Source: JACMLD01 sp044223995
GTDB taxonomy: Bacteria > Bacteroidota > Bacteroidia > Chitinophagales > Chitinophagaceae
Assembly (NCBI GenBank): GCA_044223995.1
Contig: JBGALE010000003.1
Location: 620,001 to 684,000, forward strand
DNA length: 64,000 nt
Reading direction: 5' to 3'
In this document: positions 34,754-46,000 of the stretch, one piece after another
How positions within the stretch are numbered: the stretch's first letter is position 1
Layout of the letters: each line of letters starts with the position of its first letter
The notes under the pieces: generated by a model
The model's database searches: none
Told to the model about the DNA's origin: nothing
Seen by the model: the letters and a program-made list of their open reading frames with translations, nothing else
Program-made: the position numbers and the translations under genes

Positions 34754-36271
34754 TTACCGCCATTCCACCTTTATCAGTTCCTTCCTCCAGGGGAGTTTTA
34801 CAATACTCAAATTCCAGGGCAGGTGATCAAGTAGTACATCAATCGCACTTGTCTCCAATACAAAACAGGTGTCCTCATTCTTTTTATAGATTTTTCCGCT
34901 TCGCTGTAAGAATCCTTCCCGCAATGCCTCCACACTGGTATTTTTTATAATCGTCCATTGTTCTATCGCTGCCTTCACCATATCGGTGGCTTCCTCCTTA
35001 ACAATTTCCTCCAATAAGATAGAATTGTCAGGCGATCCTTCTAACGGATACCCGCATAGTATTTTTGGCACCACCAATTGATATTCCTCTGCCCCGGTAT
35101 TACCTGTTGCGATGAAATGCAGCAACCAAACCGCTTTCTCCTGCGCCTCCGTTCCGGTAAATTTTCCATTTTCTGTTAAGCCTGTATGCAGGAACAAATG
35201 CCGCAAAAAAGGATGTAAAAGAACCAACCCGGCATGCGGCGCGAATATTCCGTCTGCCGGCAACTCCTCTTCCCTCTTTGTTCCTTTCTTGTTCAATTCA
35301 TTTTCATCCGGGTCTTTTGGTGTATTAGCCTTTCTTTCTGTATGCAGGAGGTCGCTTTCCGTTTCTTCTTTCTTTACACCATGCCCAATTGATCCTGTAT
35401 TCTCCGTAGAGAAATCTTTTTGAACCAATTCGAGCACCGGCCATATCAACTCCAAATCATCTTTGAACAAAATGACATCTTTCCACTGTTTATCATATAC
35501 CTGTTGTTGCAGTATGCTCTTCGCAATTTCAATGTTGGTCTTACCCTCCACTGCCCCGGTCAGGTATTGCTGCCAAATCCAACCTGTCAGTTTACTCTTC
35601 GGTCTTTCTTCCAGTTGAATCAATTTTTTTTCACCCTTGCTCAGTACCCTGTCAATTTCCTGCACCCATTGTGGTAACAATTGCTGATCGGTAGCTGTCA
35701 ACACTTCCATGAGTTTAACCAGGAAGGATACGGGATGATCATTGATCAGTCTTTGACGTACACTCGCATTTGTACCGATGAGTCCCTTAATTTCAGTAAT
35801 CAGTGCATAATCTGTCGCCAATGCTTCCAGCACGCGCAACCGCCACTCACTGCTGACATCCTGAACATTCCAGTGCAGGTAACCATTCCGCATATAATGC
35901 AGCCACTGTTCGCAGGCATATTGCGCAATGGGTTTCTCCAGTACTACGCTTATCTTACCATACCTATTATTCAAATACTGCTGATCGAGTATTTGCTGTA
36001 TTATTTTTTTTGCTTCCTTTTCAATCTTCTGGTACAAACCCTCTGCACTCATTTCCTGCCTGGATTCTTCCCATTCCATCTCACCCAGGTCAACTTCCAG
36101 TTTATCAATTTGTATCACATGGTCCCCATCTGTCAAACCATCCAGTACCTTTTCTATTGCGGGCAAGATGTGCTGGTAATAGTAGTCACCTGCTTTCTGC
36201 TGGATGCGGAACATGTCTTTATCCGTTGCCAGTTTTAATTCCAACACCTGCTTTTTAACGACATGCCGCAT
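34754..36271 (-). CDS. Contractile injection system tape-measure protein
   Basis: A 505-aa protein. Its N-terminus HVVKKQVLELKLATDKDMFRIQQKAGDYYYQHILPAIEKVLD and the C-terminal AGLVLLHPFLRHLFLHTGL are hallmarks of the CIS tape-measure family (PF19268, Afp14/Pvc14-like). It sets tube and sheath length during assembly and lies in the tube lumen. At 505 aa it is short for the role unless it acts with partners; in Bacteroidota systems similar lengths occur. It precedes the cargo genes, closing the structural part of the operon. Confidence 0.88.
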   Translation of the reverse strand: MRHVVKKQVLELKLATDKDMFRIQQKAGDYYYQHILPAIEKVLDGLTDGDHVIQIDKLEVDLGEMEWEESRQEMSAEGLYQKIEKEAKKIIQQILDQQYLNNRYGKISVVLEKPIAQYACEQWLHYMRNGYLHWNVQDVSSEWRLRVLEALATDYALITEIKGLIGTNASVRQRLINDHPVSFLVKLMEVLTATDQQLLPQWVQEIDRVLSKGEKKLIQLEERPKSKLTGWIWQQYLTGAVEGKTNIEIAKSILQQQVYDKQWKDVILFKDDLELIWPVLELVQKDFSTENTGSIGHGVKKEETESDLLHTERKANTPKDPDENELNKKGTKREEELPADGIFAPHAGLVLLHPFLRHLFLHTGLTENGKFTGTEAQEKAVWLLHFIATGNTGAEEYQLVVPKILCGYPLEGSPDNSILLEEIVKEEATDMVKAAIEQWTIIKNTSVEALREGFLQRSGKIYKKNEDTCFVLETSAIDVLLDHLPWNLSIVKLPWRKELIKVEWR

Positions 36272-36282
36272 GATGATACATT

Positions 36283-39200
36283 TTATTTCTTGCCCCCGGC
36301 GATCGCCTTCCTGATAAAATCAATATCAGCATCTGGTTCCACCACTGCTACTTCATCCGCATCCCAGTATTTAAAGACAAGCTGCATATCTATACCTGCT
36401 TTCTTTAGCTGCGCTGTTACTTTACCCAACTGCTTGTAGGCCGATTCATCTTTGCCATTGAAACTCACTTTATCCAGGTAAAAACAAATAGCTGATCGCA
36501 ACAAATGCAACTGTTGTGTTTTATTCAATTGTTTGACTCCTTTATTTGCTTTTGGGTTTTCCAATATTCCGGAACAAAGTGCATCCAGTTTTTCTGCATC
36601 TGCCTGCTGGGAACTGATAAAACGATCTGTCTTAATAGCCAGTGGGTTTCCTGCTGTATGTTCTATTATGGCAGTTACTTCTGTCTTATATTTTTTAAAC
36701 CTGGCATTGACTGTTTTTGCTTTCTGCTGGACATTTATTGCAGGCGCCTTTTTTACAGGCTCGTTTATTGCTTCTTTATTTTCCGTGATAACTGGCTTCG
36801 GATGGGCAGGTGTTTCTTTTTTGGCAACAATAGCTGGAGCAGTTTTCTCCACCGGCTTCTCTTCATTTTTTACCGTATCGCGAAGTATTGGTTTCGGTTG
36901 AACAGGTGCTTCGTTTTTCGCAATCACAGCCGGAGCAGTTTTTCCTACCGGCCTCTCCGTATTTTCCGCCCTTTCACGAATCAGCAAACCATTGTTAAAT
37001 TCAGCCTGGAGACAATAATCACTAAAACAAAATGTTTCGTTAACCTGGTTGAGAAAAGCAAATGGTACGTCCATCAAAGAATCGAACTGGCGATTCCTTC
37101 TCCTTAGTAATCTTTCTTCATCGAGGCAGCCCGGTGTCTTTTCATTCCCGGGATCAGTGCAAGGCTGACAGTCGACGCACGGATCAAGGCAATCGTATGG
37201 TATATTGAACAACAAACGGAGAAATTCGCAAACATCAAATTCATCCGTACATGTTGTAACACCTGTCAGTGAATGCTTCCAGTCATCAAATGCTGTTTCA
37301 AAGCGGCAAAAGTCCCGTGGCTTGAGCCAAAGTATACGCAGCAGCACATGCGCCGGTGCTTCTGTATACAAAACATTTTCGAGCAATATCCTTCCCTGCT
37401 CGGTACGAAAGCGATCGCTCCATGCAGGAAGCACTACGGTAGCGATGAATGAATAAGGATCATGTCCCGGCTGGAAACAAATGGCCTTATCGGCTTCGCT
37501 GCAACCGCCTGCACCTTTTTCAATAAAGTCCGGGAACAAACAATCGTCCCAGGTATTACAATGCAATATCTTCCTCCGGCATTCACAATCTGCCTGTGTA
37601 AAGGGGCGAAGCAATATGTGTTCTATCAGGTGCATGCCCTGGCTGTTGACCAGGTGTACGGCAATATCTGCCGCATCACATTCTTCATTGGGTGTTTCAT
37701 AACACTGTGGGTTAACCGCAATAATATCGCTCACGGCTGGCACAGGGTTTTGGCTGCTAACCAGTGATGGTATCATGGTATTTAATGCTATCCCATAAGA
37801 ATTACAGGTGCAGTCAAATACAGAATGATAATTATTCCTATCCTGCAATAATTTGACGGTGATATCGAGTGCGCGCAAAGCTTCTTCGCAGGTATAATAA
37901 CAACAAGTACCCCTCCAGGCGATGTAACAAAATATGCCGGTATCACCCGGTTCATCACAGTCGCAAGGCTGGTATGGTTTGGCATCGTCGTCGCAGAGGG
38001 CAAAGGACGGAAGTTTTATTTCAATGCAATATTTATACTGGATGCTGCTTACATTGTTGCCAACTGTATTCCCTGCTTTGAGTCTTGTTCTTGTTACCGG
38101 AAAATAACAGGCCCAGTACCAGAGTGTGCTACTCCATTCTTCTATCCATGCATCCTGTGCAGGTTTACTGATATTAACCTTTTGTTCCACTGATTGAATG
38201 GTCACACTGCCGTCCGCAATGGTATAGCGAAGGAAACCGTCTGCTCCATATACGGCTGTACTGCTCTTTGCGAAAATATCTTCCGTTAACTGCAGCAATG
38301 CATCGCAGGGATTTTTTTGATTAGCAATATCCGTGTTGGCCTGCGCAAAAGTTTTACCTTCTTTATCGTTCATCACCAACTTGCCACCCGTATTGGAATA
38401 GCCGTACGATTTCTTATTAATGAAATCATTTAGCTGGCTGTATAGTGTATTCAGTGCATCATTCCGTTGCTTTTCGGTATCGTATTTACAGGGATGTTCG
38501 AGCAATCCATTGCCACAGGTAACATAGAAAGAATAACAACAGTCTTCTCTCCGCTGGTAATTTTTAAATGCATTGTCAGCCTGGACTGCACAGATAAATT
38601 TCTCAACACCCAGCGGTCCCCAGGCGTCTGCTTCGTTTTCAAACCAGTTAATACTTTGCGCCAGTACTTCATGAATAAATATTTTATAAGAATAACTGGA
38701 TGACTGGCTCACCACGCAATTGTCTACCGACACCGTTTTTGTACAGGCACAGTCGGTAAAATAATTTCCTGTAAACAACAACAACCGGCTGAAATAGCGG
38801 AAGTCAGCCATCGCTGCATCGGGTGTATCATAATAGGCAGTGCTTTTCCATTCCTGCCCCGCTGTAATGGAAATACTGAAATAATATTTCCAGTTCTTTT
38901 CACCAGCAGCGCAACTGGTTGCCGGCAAGGTATAGTCAGTACAAAATATTTCAGCAAACTCAATAGAGTTAGTGTCAATAATTTTGACCGGATACGCTTT
39001 TACAATTTCAATCAGTTTATCATTCCACGCTGCGCCAAAACTATCCTGCAATATTTTTAACGAAGCGGCCGGAATAAATGCTACCACATCGCCCAGGTTT
39101 GTATTGCTGCTTTGTGGTATATCAACAGGTGTGGTACTGATGTATTTACCGTAATTATTTTTTTCGGAGGCCAGCAACAGTACCTGCAGGTAATTATCAT

Positions 39201-42200
39201 AAAAATCCTGTACAGCTTCATCCGCAGTTTCAAATGCATGTACGCTTTCAAATAATATCAGTTGGTTGCCCGGCACGCCCTGAACATTATAAAACATCAA
39301 CTGGTACCGGTACCATTTTGTATCACTGCTGTCGTATTCTTCTGTGAAAATATCTCCGCCGAGGCAGATGCCGGGGATAGTGTAAATCGCTTTTTTAGAA
39401 AGCGCTGCTATTTCTTTTCGTTTATCCCATGCTGTTTTAGTATCCGGGTATGATTCTGTATATACCGCAGGAACTTTATTTTTATTAATTAAGCGATATA
39501 CATAGGTGCCAAATCTTTCGACTCCGTCTACCTTTACAAATGCCTTTAGTGCTTCAGGTTTATGCGCACCGTGCATACGCACTATCTTGTGCTGATCATC
39601 CAGCGCTGTCTTTATAGCTGCAGCAGCTTTAGCAACTTCTGCTTCTGTTGTATGATAGCTCACCGGTGCAACGGTCTTTCCCTTTTGTGCCAAAAGTGTG
39701 ACGCCCGTTTTATGAGGCTTTGCAGATAATTCACCTACGTGTTTATAAAAAACCTGTTCAGCTTCAAGCGCTGCTTTTTCAGAGGGAAATTCATCATCGC
39801 TGGAAAATAAAAAACTATTCTTCTCTTCATAACCGAGCAGGTAATTAAACTTCCAGCCAACAGCGGTCTTCTGTAAATCGAGCGTGCAGATATACTGATT
39901 GATAACGCTCACAATCATTTGAATGGCTTTGGCAGCATCTTCCTCCGATGCATATTCCATCGCGCTGACAGCCTGCGGGTTCCCGTCCAATTGTATTTCG
40001 GCAGAGAATAAACTTGTTGAAGGGATTTGACGGGTGTTGAAATTTTTTTCATCCGATGCTGCAATCAAAACCCGGTGACAATGCGCCTCTGCATCTGCCG
40101 ACTTATCAAAATCAACCAGCGGACTTAATTTAAATGTGTTGGCGCCTTTGTCCAGTACATCATAGGTAAATTTCCCCGGTTTGCCAATAATGGTATCATT
40201 GATATCGATATTAAAATGGGTAAGATCAACAAAGCGGAAATCATTCTTCAGTTTTTTATCATAATATAATTTTCCATGAAACGGGTGTTCCTTTTGGGCT
40301 TTCCAGCGTTTTGTATCAGGCAATTTTTCCACCAGCTTTAATGCGCCGGCATTGGCATCGGCTTCTGTTGTCCATTCTTCCTCTGAAACACGGATAACAT
40401 TTCCCGCATTGTCTTTTATTCTAGCTGCCCATGTCCAGCTATTTTCAAAAACAGTTCCTGCTGCAGGTTGCTGCGAAAAACTCTTTGCCAGGTAGCCGGC
40501 CAACCCTTCTACCGTATTGGAATTGGTAAAACTGGTATGGTATACAGCAGGTGTAGCTGATCCATAATCGAGCAATAACTGGTATTCCCTTTTATCACCC
40601 ATGTAACGAATGGTATACTTTGACTGATCACCCATGGCTGTTATCAGCGAGGAAACAGCTTTCAGGGCATCCGACATCATGTCAAACTTTTCACTGACCC
40701 GGAATGCTGTAATACCTGTTGTGCTGAAATCAATGATATACGACTCGTCGTACAATTCCACGGTGAATGGGCATAAATGATTTCTTCCCCAGGAAGGGAT
40801 GCCTGCGAGTGTTTTTACCTTTTTTTCAAACCCTGATATACTCCGTTCCACATCGCTTTCATCCATGTAATTGTACGCCCTTCCCCTGTTGCGGCTGAGA
40901 TCCGGGAAACAGGTCAGGTACTTTTCCACTACCTGCAATGCATCATTTTCTTCGCCGGGATTCCAGTTGAGTAATACAAAATCGGTGAATGTCTCTGCAA
41001 ACCTTGACAATAAATGACTGAGAAAATCTTTTCGCCGGTTGCTGTACAGTTCATCACTCTCAACCAGTATGCCAAGATAATCGGTATAGGTATCAATATT
41101 AAGCTCTACATTAAATGTAAACGTGTTGGCGGACGTGAGAAAACTCCGGTAATTGTTTTCAAATACACCGGCATATTGTACGCTGGCAGCCAGCCGCTGT
41201 GCATCAGCTTCTGTATTGCAGATTTTTTTCCCAAGCAATATAAAATCATCTGCTGAGGATTCAATAGTATACAGGTAATATCCATCAGATGTCTGATACG
41301 TTTTAACAGACGATTCGCCTTCATTAACGAGGTCATTGCGCAGCAGGTCGGTTGATTCATACAAACCAAACAGGCTGTTAAACGTAAACGAATCAAATGA
41401 TGCAAGAATATCCTCCGCCAATTGCATTTGTGTATTTACTGATTGCCAGTCTGCTTTGGGTATGGGATAAGCAAGCAAGGTGCCACTGGCGCCCAGTTCA
41501 CTGTCTCCATCACCTGTTCCAAACCGCAGTAATTTGTTCAGTTCAGGTACAGTAGATATGGTATTGAGGAAATAAGTATGCTGCGATTTTTTATCCGCAG
41601 GATGTGTAAAGGAAAACAACTGCCTGATATTTTTCAGTTGTGATAAATAATTTGCCAGCATCTGGTCAAAGAAAAACAGGTAACCTTTCAATTGCAATGC
41701 CTGCGCTTTCCGTAAATCAGGTACATTGTCTGCCAAATCACCTTCGCCGATGCCATATACAGCAGGAAAATCATTTTGTATGGAGTAATAACTGTCCAGG
41801 TCGTCGTGATAAATGCCTTTAGGGATCAGTGCATCGAGGTAAGGGGATGTTTTTGGATACATTACTTTACCGGTATGCAACCATCCCAGTTCCAGTTGTG
41901 TATCAAACTGTGACTGATCAACCTGTAATACTTTTCCATTCCTGGTGAATTCAAAACCTGAACAGGTGATGGAAAAAACCGGAACGTGGTTTTCGGGTAT
42001 GTGAAAACGCCATTTGCTATTCTTATCCGGGAATTTTGGATCACATTCCTTTCCGCAAGTCATTAGTTTCAGACTTGATACCTTTTTTACACCATCTACT
42101 TCAAAAATGGCGTTGTATATATCGGAGGTATGAATTTCTTGCTTTAATGTTATTGATTCCAGTTCTTCCGTGTCGATGAATCCATGACTTTGGCTGCTGT

Positions 42201-43068
42201 ATGGCCGGCCGGCAAATACATCATCCATTGACTTTCCCTTGTCGAGCAATTGCTGCAGCGTATAAAACTTCGGCACATTGGAAAAGAAATCATGGAGGCG
42301 GTTGGCAACAGCGACATATACATTTTCCGCCTCAAAACCTTCTTTTATTTCAATGGAGGCACAAACACCTGTATCCAGTTTGCACAGGATAAAAATGTCC
42401 TGGAAATCCTCACAAAGGTTCCGGTGCATCATGAGTGTTTTCCGTACTGTATCCGTGATGTTTTTAATAAATTCTTTTTTATCGGCCTCTTCCTGTGCAG
42501 GATCATCATTTTGAAAATCCTTGTCTACATCTTTTTCTGTTTCGATGAGCACATGATAAATGCCATTGAGAAAATTTTCACAAACTTCGCCAGCGCCACC
42601 GGCTGCTGCCAGTTTTAACTTGCTTGCAGGATCATTGGGATTGTTTCTTCCTATATCAACATTTCTTCCGCAAATATTGGTGATGTCGTCTGCTGGTACC
42701 AGCCATGCATTGCGGACGCCTTCGATATCTATTAATAACTTCCTGTAATCAGTTATAGTCAGCGGGTTGCAGGACAATATTTGCGCTGGTGTAAAAAAAT
42801 TATTCTCCTTCGATGTATCGGCCGGATTTTTTGATAAAACATCTGCCACTGGCAAATTGGTACGGTATCCCAAATCAAGCAATGCATAGCAAAGTTCTTC
42901 GAGTATGGTAATACCGGGATCATGCACATTGTGATCGGTCCATAGCTGCCCTGCTAATTTTCCCAAATATGCAATGCCTTCGCTCCTCAACTTATCGAAA
43001 TCGAGGTAAGGCGGAAAGCCCGCGTTGTTCTTGCTGATGGTTACGCTATTTTTATCTTCGCTTGCCAT
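36283..43068 (-). CDS. Giant Afp12-like baseplate protein with repeated modules
   Basis: A 2261-aa protein. Its N-terminus has the baseplate wedge motif LWTDHNVHDPGITILEELCYAL (about residues 40-60). The middle, about residues 600-1500, repeats a beta-strand then YxSEEDAxxAIxxL-like module several times (for example YASEEDAAKAIQM, FETADEAVQDFYD, YDTPDAAMADFRY). A Cys-rich stretch (about 1700-1800 and 1900-2000), a tandem 32-aa repeat and a helical C-terminus follow. In eCIS the Afp12 protein completes the wedge ring with baseplate J. The size, about twice the usual Afp12, is exceptional. Confidence 0.85.
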   Translation of the reverse strand: MASEDKNSVTISKNNAGFPPYLDFDKLRSEGIAYLGKLAGQLWTDHNVHDPGITILEELCYALLDLGYRTNLPVADVLSKNPADTSKENNFFTPAQILSCNPLTITDYRKLLIDIEGVRNAWLVPADDITNICGRNVDIGRNNPNDPASKLKLAAAGGAGEVCENFLNGIYHVLIETEKDVDKDFQNDDPAQEEADKKEFIKNITDTVRKTLMMHRNLCEDFQDIFILCKLDTGVCASIEIKEGFEAENVYVAVANRLHDFFSNVPKFYTLQQLLDKGKSMDDVFAGRPYSSQSHGFIDTEELESITLKQEIHTSDIYNAIFEVDGVKKVSSLKLMTCGKECDPKFPDKNSKWRFHIPENHVPVFSITCSGFEFTRNGKVLQVDQSQFDTQLELGWLHTGKVMYPKTSPYLDALIPKGIYHDDLDSYYSIQNDFPAVYGIGEGDLADNVPDLRKAQALQLKGYLFFFDQMLANYLSQLKNIRQLFSFTHPADKKSQHTYFLNTISTVPELNKLLRFGTGDGDSELGASGTLLAYPIPKADWQSVNTQMQLAEDILASFDSFTFNSLFGLYESTDLLRNDLVNEGESSVKTYQTSDGYYLYTIESSADDFILLGKKICNTEADAQRLAASVQYAGVFENNYRSFLTSANTFTFNVELNIDTYTDYLGILVESDELYSNRRKDFLSHLLSRFAETFTDFVLLNWNPGEENDALQVVEKYLTCFPDLSRNRGRAYNYMDESDVERSISGFEKKVKTLAGIPSWGRNHLCPFTVELYDESYIIDFSTTGITAFRVSEKFDMMSDALKAVSSLITAMGDQSKYTIRYMGDKREYQLLLDYGSATPAVYHTSFTNSNTVEGLAGYLAKSFSQQPAAGTVFENSWTWAARIKDNAGNVIRVSEEEWTTEADANAGALKLVEKLPDTKRWKAQKEHPFHGKLYYDKKLKNDFRFVDLTHFNIDINDTIIGKPGKFTYDVLDKGANTFKLSPLVDFDKSADAEAHCHRVLIAASDEKNFNTRQIPSTSLFSAEIQLDGNPQAVSAMEYASEEDAAKAIQMIVSVINQYICTLDLQKTAVGWKFNYLLGYEEKNSFLFSSDDEFPSEKAALEAEQVFYKHVGELSAKPHKTGVTLLAQKGKTVAPVSYHTTEAEVAKAAAAIKTALDDQHKIVRMHGAHKPEALKAFVKVDGVERFGTYVYRLINKNKVPAVYTESYPDTKTAWDKRKEIAALSKKAIYTIPGICLGGDIFTEEYDSSDTKWYRYQLMFYNVQGVPGNQLILFESVHAFETADEAVQDFYDNYLQVLLLASEKNNYGKYISTTPVDIPQSSNTNLGDVVAFIPAASLKILQDSFGAAWNDKLIEIVKAYPVKIIDTNSIEFAEIFCTDYTLPATSCAAGEKNWKYYFSISITAGQEWKSTAYYDTPDAAMADFRYFSRLLLFTGNYFTDCACTKTVSVDNCVVSQSSSYSYKIFIHEVLAQSINWFENEADAWGPLGVEKFICAVQADNAFKNYQRREDCCYSFYVTCGNGLLEHPCKYDTEKQRNDALNTLYSQLNDFINKKSYGYSNTGGKLVMNDKEGKTFAQANTDIANQKNPCDALLQLTEDIFAKSSTAVYGADGFLRYTIADGSVTIQSVEQKVNISKPAQDAWIEEWSSTLWYWACYFPVTRTRLKAGNTVGNNVSSIQYKYCIEIKLPSFALCDDDAKPYQPCDCDEPGDTGIFCYIAWRGTCCYYTCEEALRALDITVKLLQDRNNYHSVFDCTCNSYGIALNTMIPSLVSSQNPVPAVSDIIAVNPQCYETPNEECDAADIAVHLVNSQGMHLIEHILLRPFTQADCECRRKILHCNTWDDCLFPDFIEKGAGGCSEADKAICFQPGHDPYSFIATVVLPAWSDRFRTEQGRILLENVLYTEAPAHVLLRILWLKPRDFCRFETAFDDWKHSLTGVTTCTDEFDVCEFLRLLFNIPYDCLDPCVDCQPCTDPGNEKTPGCLDEERLLRRRNRQFDSLMDVPFAFLNQVNETFCFSDYCLQAEFNNGLLIRERAENTERPVGKTAPAVIAKNEAPVQPKPILRDTVKNEEKPVEKTAPAIVAKKETPAHPKPVITENKEAINEPVKKAPAINVQQKAKTVNARFKKYKTEVTAIIEHTAGNPLAIKTDRFISSQQADAEKLDALCSGILENPKANKGVKQLNKTQQLHLLRSAICFYLDKVSFNGKDESAYKQLGKVTAQLKKAGIDMQLVFKYWDADEVAVVEPDADIDFIRKAIAGGKK
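36740..36965. repeat. Tandem repeat of about 96 bp inside the giant baseplate gene
   Basis: Two 32-aa units, each with KTAPA[VI][IV]AKxExPxxPKP, and a partial third (EPVKKAPAIN) form a Pro/Lys/Ala-rich linker. The DNA repeats with a period of about 96 bp. Confidence 0.7.
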
Positions 43069-43084
43069 ACTTGGCTGTTTTGAA

Positions 43085-46000
43085 CTATGTTAAAATGATT
43101 TCCGGTTCTTCACGTATTGGTACTGGCGGATGATCGCAGCAAGGCTGGCTGTTGTTGTTTTCTGCCGGATCTCCGCAAATACACCAGGTTTCACAACCCG
43201 GCTGATCAATACAAACATCGATTGCTCCTGCCACCAGTATACTTCTTGCAGTTACCGGCATGATATCTTTCCTGTTGACGTTATCTATTTCGTGCGCCAT
43301 TCTCAAATCAATGATATAGTCGATGTAATCGCGCGATTCGAGGAAACGGATCATATCTGACTGGCTCACCGGCTGTCCAAAAGATAATTTTTCAAATTCT
43401 CCAATGGCCCATGGTGCGAGGAAGTTCCTGATATCCTCCGCCAGTTGTTCCTTATAATACACTTCATCTTTGTCAGGCAATAATTTTACCCTGATACATA
43501 TATTCACTTTTTCATACCGCGGGTTCATAATCTTCAGGCGTACAAATGGGGAAGTCACTTTTTTGAGATATGCTTCAATCTGTTCAAGAAGACTGACTGG
43601 CACTTTCGGTTCAAATGATTTTGCAGCTTTTAACTGGTTGAGATCTGGTATCACTGCCACCAGTACATAACCCGGTGCAACGGTAAAGTCGTTGACATAA
43701 GCCCCTGCATCGAGGGCATAAGTATGGTTGATGCATTTCGCCTTAAATACAGTGGGGAATGATTCAAGTACCAATCGCTCATAATCGAATTTCTGGATCG
43801 CCCTGTTTTTATGGCGAAGCAATTCACTCACACGGATATAAAAATGACCTTCTTCTTCAGGTTTCCTGCCTCCAAAGGAATCATATGGCTGCAGCACTTT
43901 CTTCACAGAGGCATCTGCCACTTTCAGTTTGGCAACAGAACCCGCTTCCAATGGTTGGTCCAGGCGAAGTTTATCATTCGCCTCTTCGTTGGTAAATGTT
44001 GCTTTGACTGCCTGTGTATAGATTCCGATGATCTCAGCCACAGATTTACTCTTACAGGGAATGGTCGCTTTGATCCAATGCAGCCCTTTGGGAAGAATGC
44101 TGTTTTCATTGGTCATATTAGCCGGCATCGAGAATTTGATGATGCCCGAAGTGGTAAGCCCATCTGTATCGTCGTTCAGTACTTCAAACCCTTCCCTCAG
44201 TAATTTCCACTCATTGTTTTCCAGGTAATACCATACCAGTGATTCTCTTTCTGATTCAGAATCGGCTGTTGCCTCGGATAACTGAAATAAAATGCTCAGG
44301 GTGCTTCCGGGAACCAGGTTTTGTAACCCGATAAAGAAAGTTCCCTCATCGCAGAATGTTGGGAAGAGCATGGGCTGTTGTACCAACACTTCCGGCTTGT
44401 ATGTTCCGGCACAAGGATACAGGTGAATAATGTCTATATCTTTCACATCAGCAGTGGCAGAATAATCAACAGACAATTCTTTTATCGCAGGAGTGTATGG
44501 TTCTTTGGGCAATCCTGCTTTTACAGCCTGGTTGACATTTATGTTGTCATCCAGGAACTTCAGCCTGTCCTGCAATTCAGTTGACAGCCTCGCGATACCA
44601 AACTGCGGATAGTTGGCTTCCACAAAAGGAACAAGTAATGGATTGGCATCTATCAGATCATTCAAACCATTGGCGCCGGATATATCGTTGCGAATTTGAC
44701 CAATAGCACCAATAAGGGCGCCATTCACACTGCTGGCAATATCATTTACCCTGTTTGTAGCGGTTGCAATATCAGAGATAGCCAGTGCAGCCAATGCATC
44801 GCCCAGCAAATCGTTGATGTCGGTAAAGAAAATGGTGGGGCCAATTAAGTCAACAGCATTGTCAGCATTGTTTGAAATATCTGTAACCTTGCTTTGAATG
44901 GATGCAATTTTGGATACAATTTCATCGATGATCAGTTTCGCTTCTTTGGCTTTTTTTCTCAATTCAGGAATAACCACCGGATCGATTTGATTGGCCAATG
45001 CAAACATGTGCCGTGCCACAACAAACGCATACCGATCGTGCTGAAATCCTACACCTTCCAGGGTTAGCCGTAAAAAACCATAATCAGAAGCAATGTTTAA
45101 CGGAAGAAGCGGTTGACCAAACACATTTCTCTTTTCATATACTGTATTTAAAAAATCCGGTACTGCAGGTGGTTTCCGCGTAAAATGATAATTGTCCTTG
45201 TCATCGTTATTCAGCGGCGCTGGTCTTCCACAGAAGGAAGCAACTGCAGCGGACGCATCATTAAACAAGTGCCTGAATGGAGGCGGCGCGGGGTTTTGTG
45301 TTTTCCAAATTCCTTTCTCCAGCACAGCATGCGTCAGTAAAAAACTGGCTTCTGTGATCACACTGCTGCCATCTTCAAATTTTTCATAGTCATAAAATTC
45401 GTAGTGCTTGGCCAGGTCGGCTGGTTTGTCTTTCCAGTCCACATTGATCCACAGTTCCTGCCAGTTTTTTGAAAATATTTCCTGGCTTCCTATATAAAAA
45501 TTTGCCCCCACTTGTGGTCGCACACCAAATGGACGAACAAGGCTGTTTATGTTTTCGACATTTTCATCATTTTGTACAATCAGGTTTTTAACCCCGCAAA
45601 CGTTCACATCTATCTTCGAACCGTCTATTATTTTCACTTCACGGAAGAAATGATACAAGGACACTTCCTGCGTATTGCCCTGCAAAATTTTATCACAACA
45701 TCCTATGTCTTCCTGCTCACAATTATTTACAGGTACCTGAATTTTTATCTTGTCATCCAGCTCAATTTTTACCAGTGGCTGCGTGGTATTGAAATCCTCC
45801 TTCAATGCTTCTGCATTGTAAAAAGTGATCGCTTTCTGATCAGGTGTTATGACTGCATTAATATTCAGTACAAATTTTGTATCATCTGCTGCATCCTGCA
45901 CCATATTTATCACCAGGTTTGCTGCATTGTCCGGGGCAGGCGCTATCCATGCTTTTTCTCCGCTAAATAGTACATTTAATGCATAGCGCGGATAAATGAC

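Noticed and set aside
34754..43068. Tail fibre gene hidden within the baseplate or tape-measure genes
   Set aside because: No adenovirus-like or other fibre repeat pattern was seen. The repeats in the 2261-aa protein are intra-baseplate modules. Absence is noted as a limitation, not proven.
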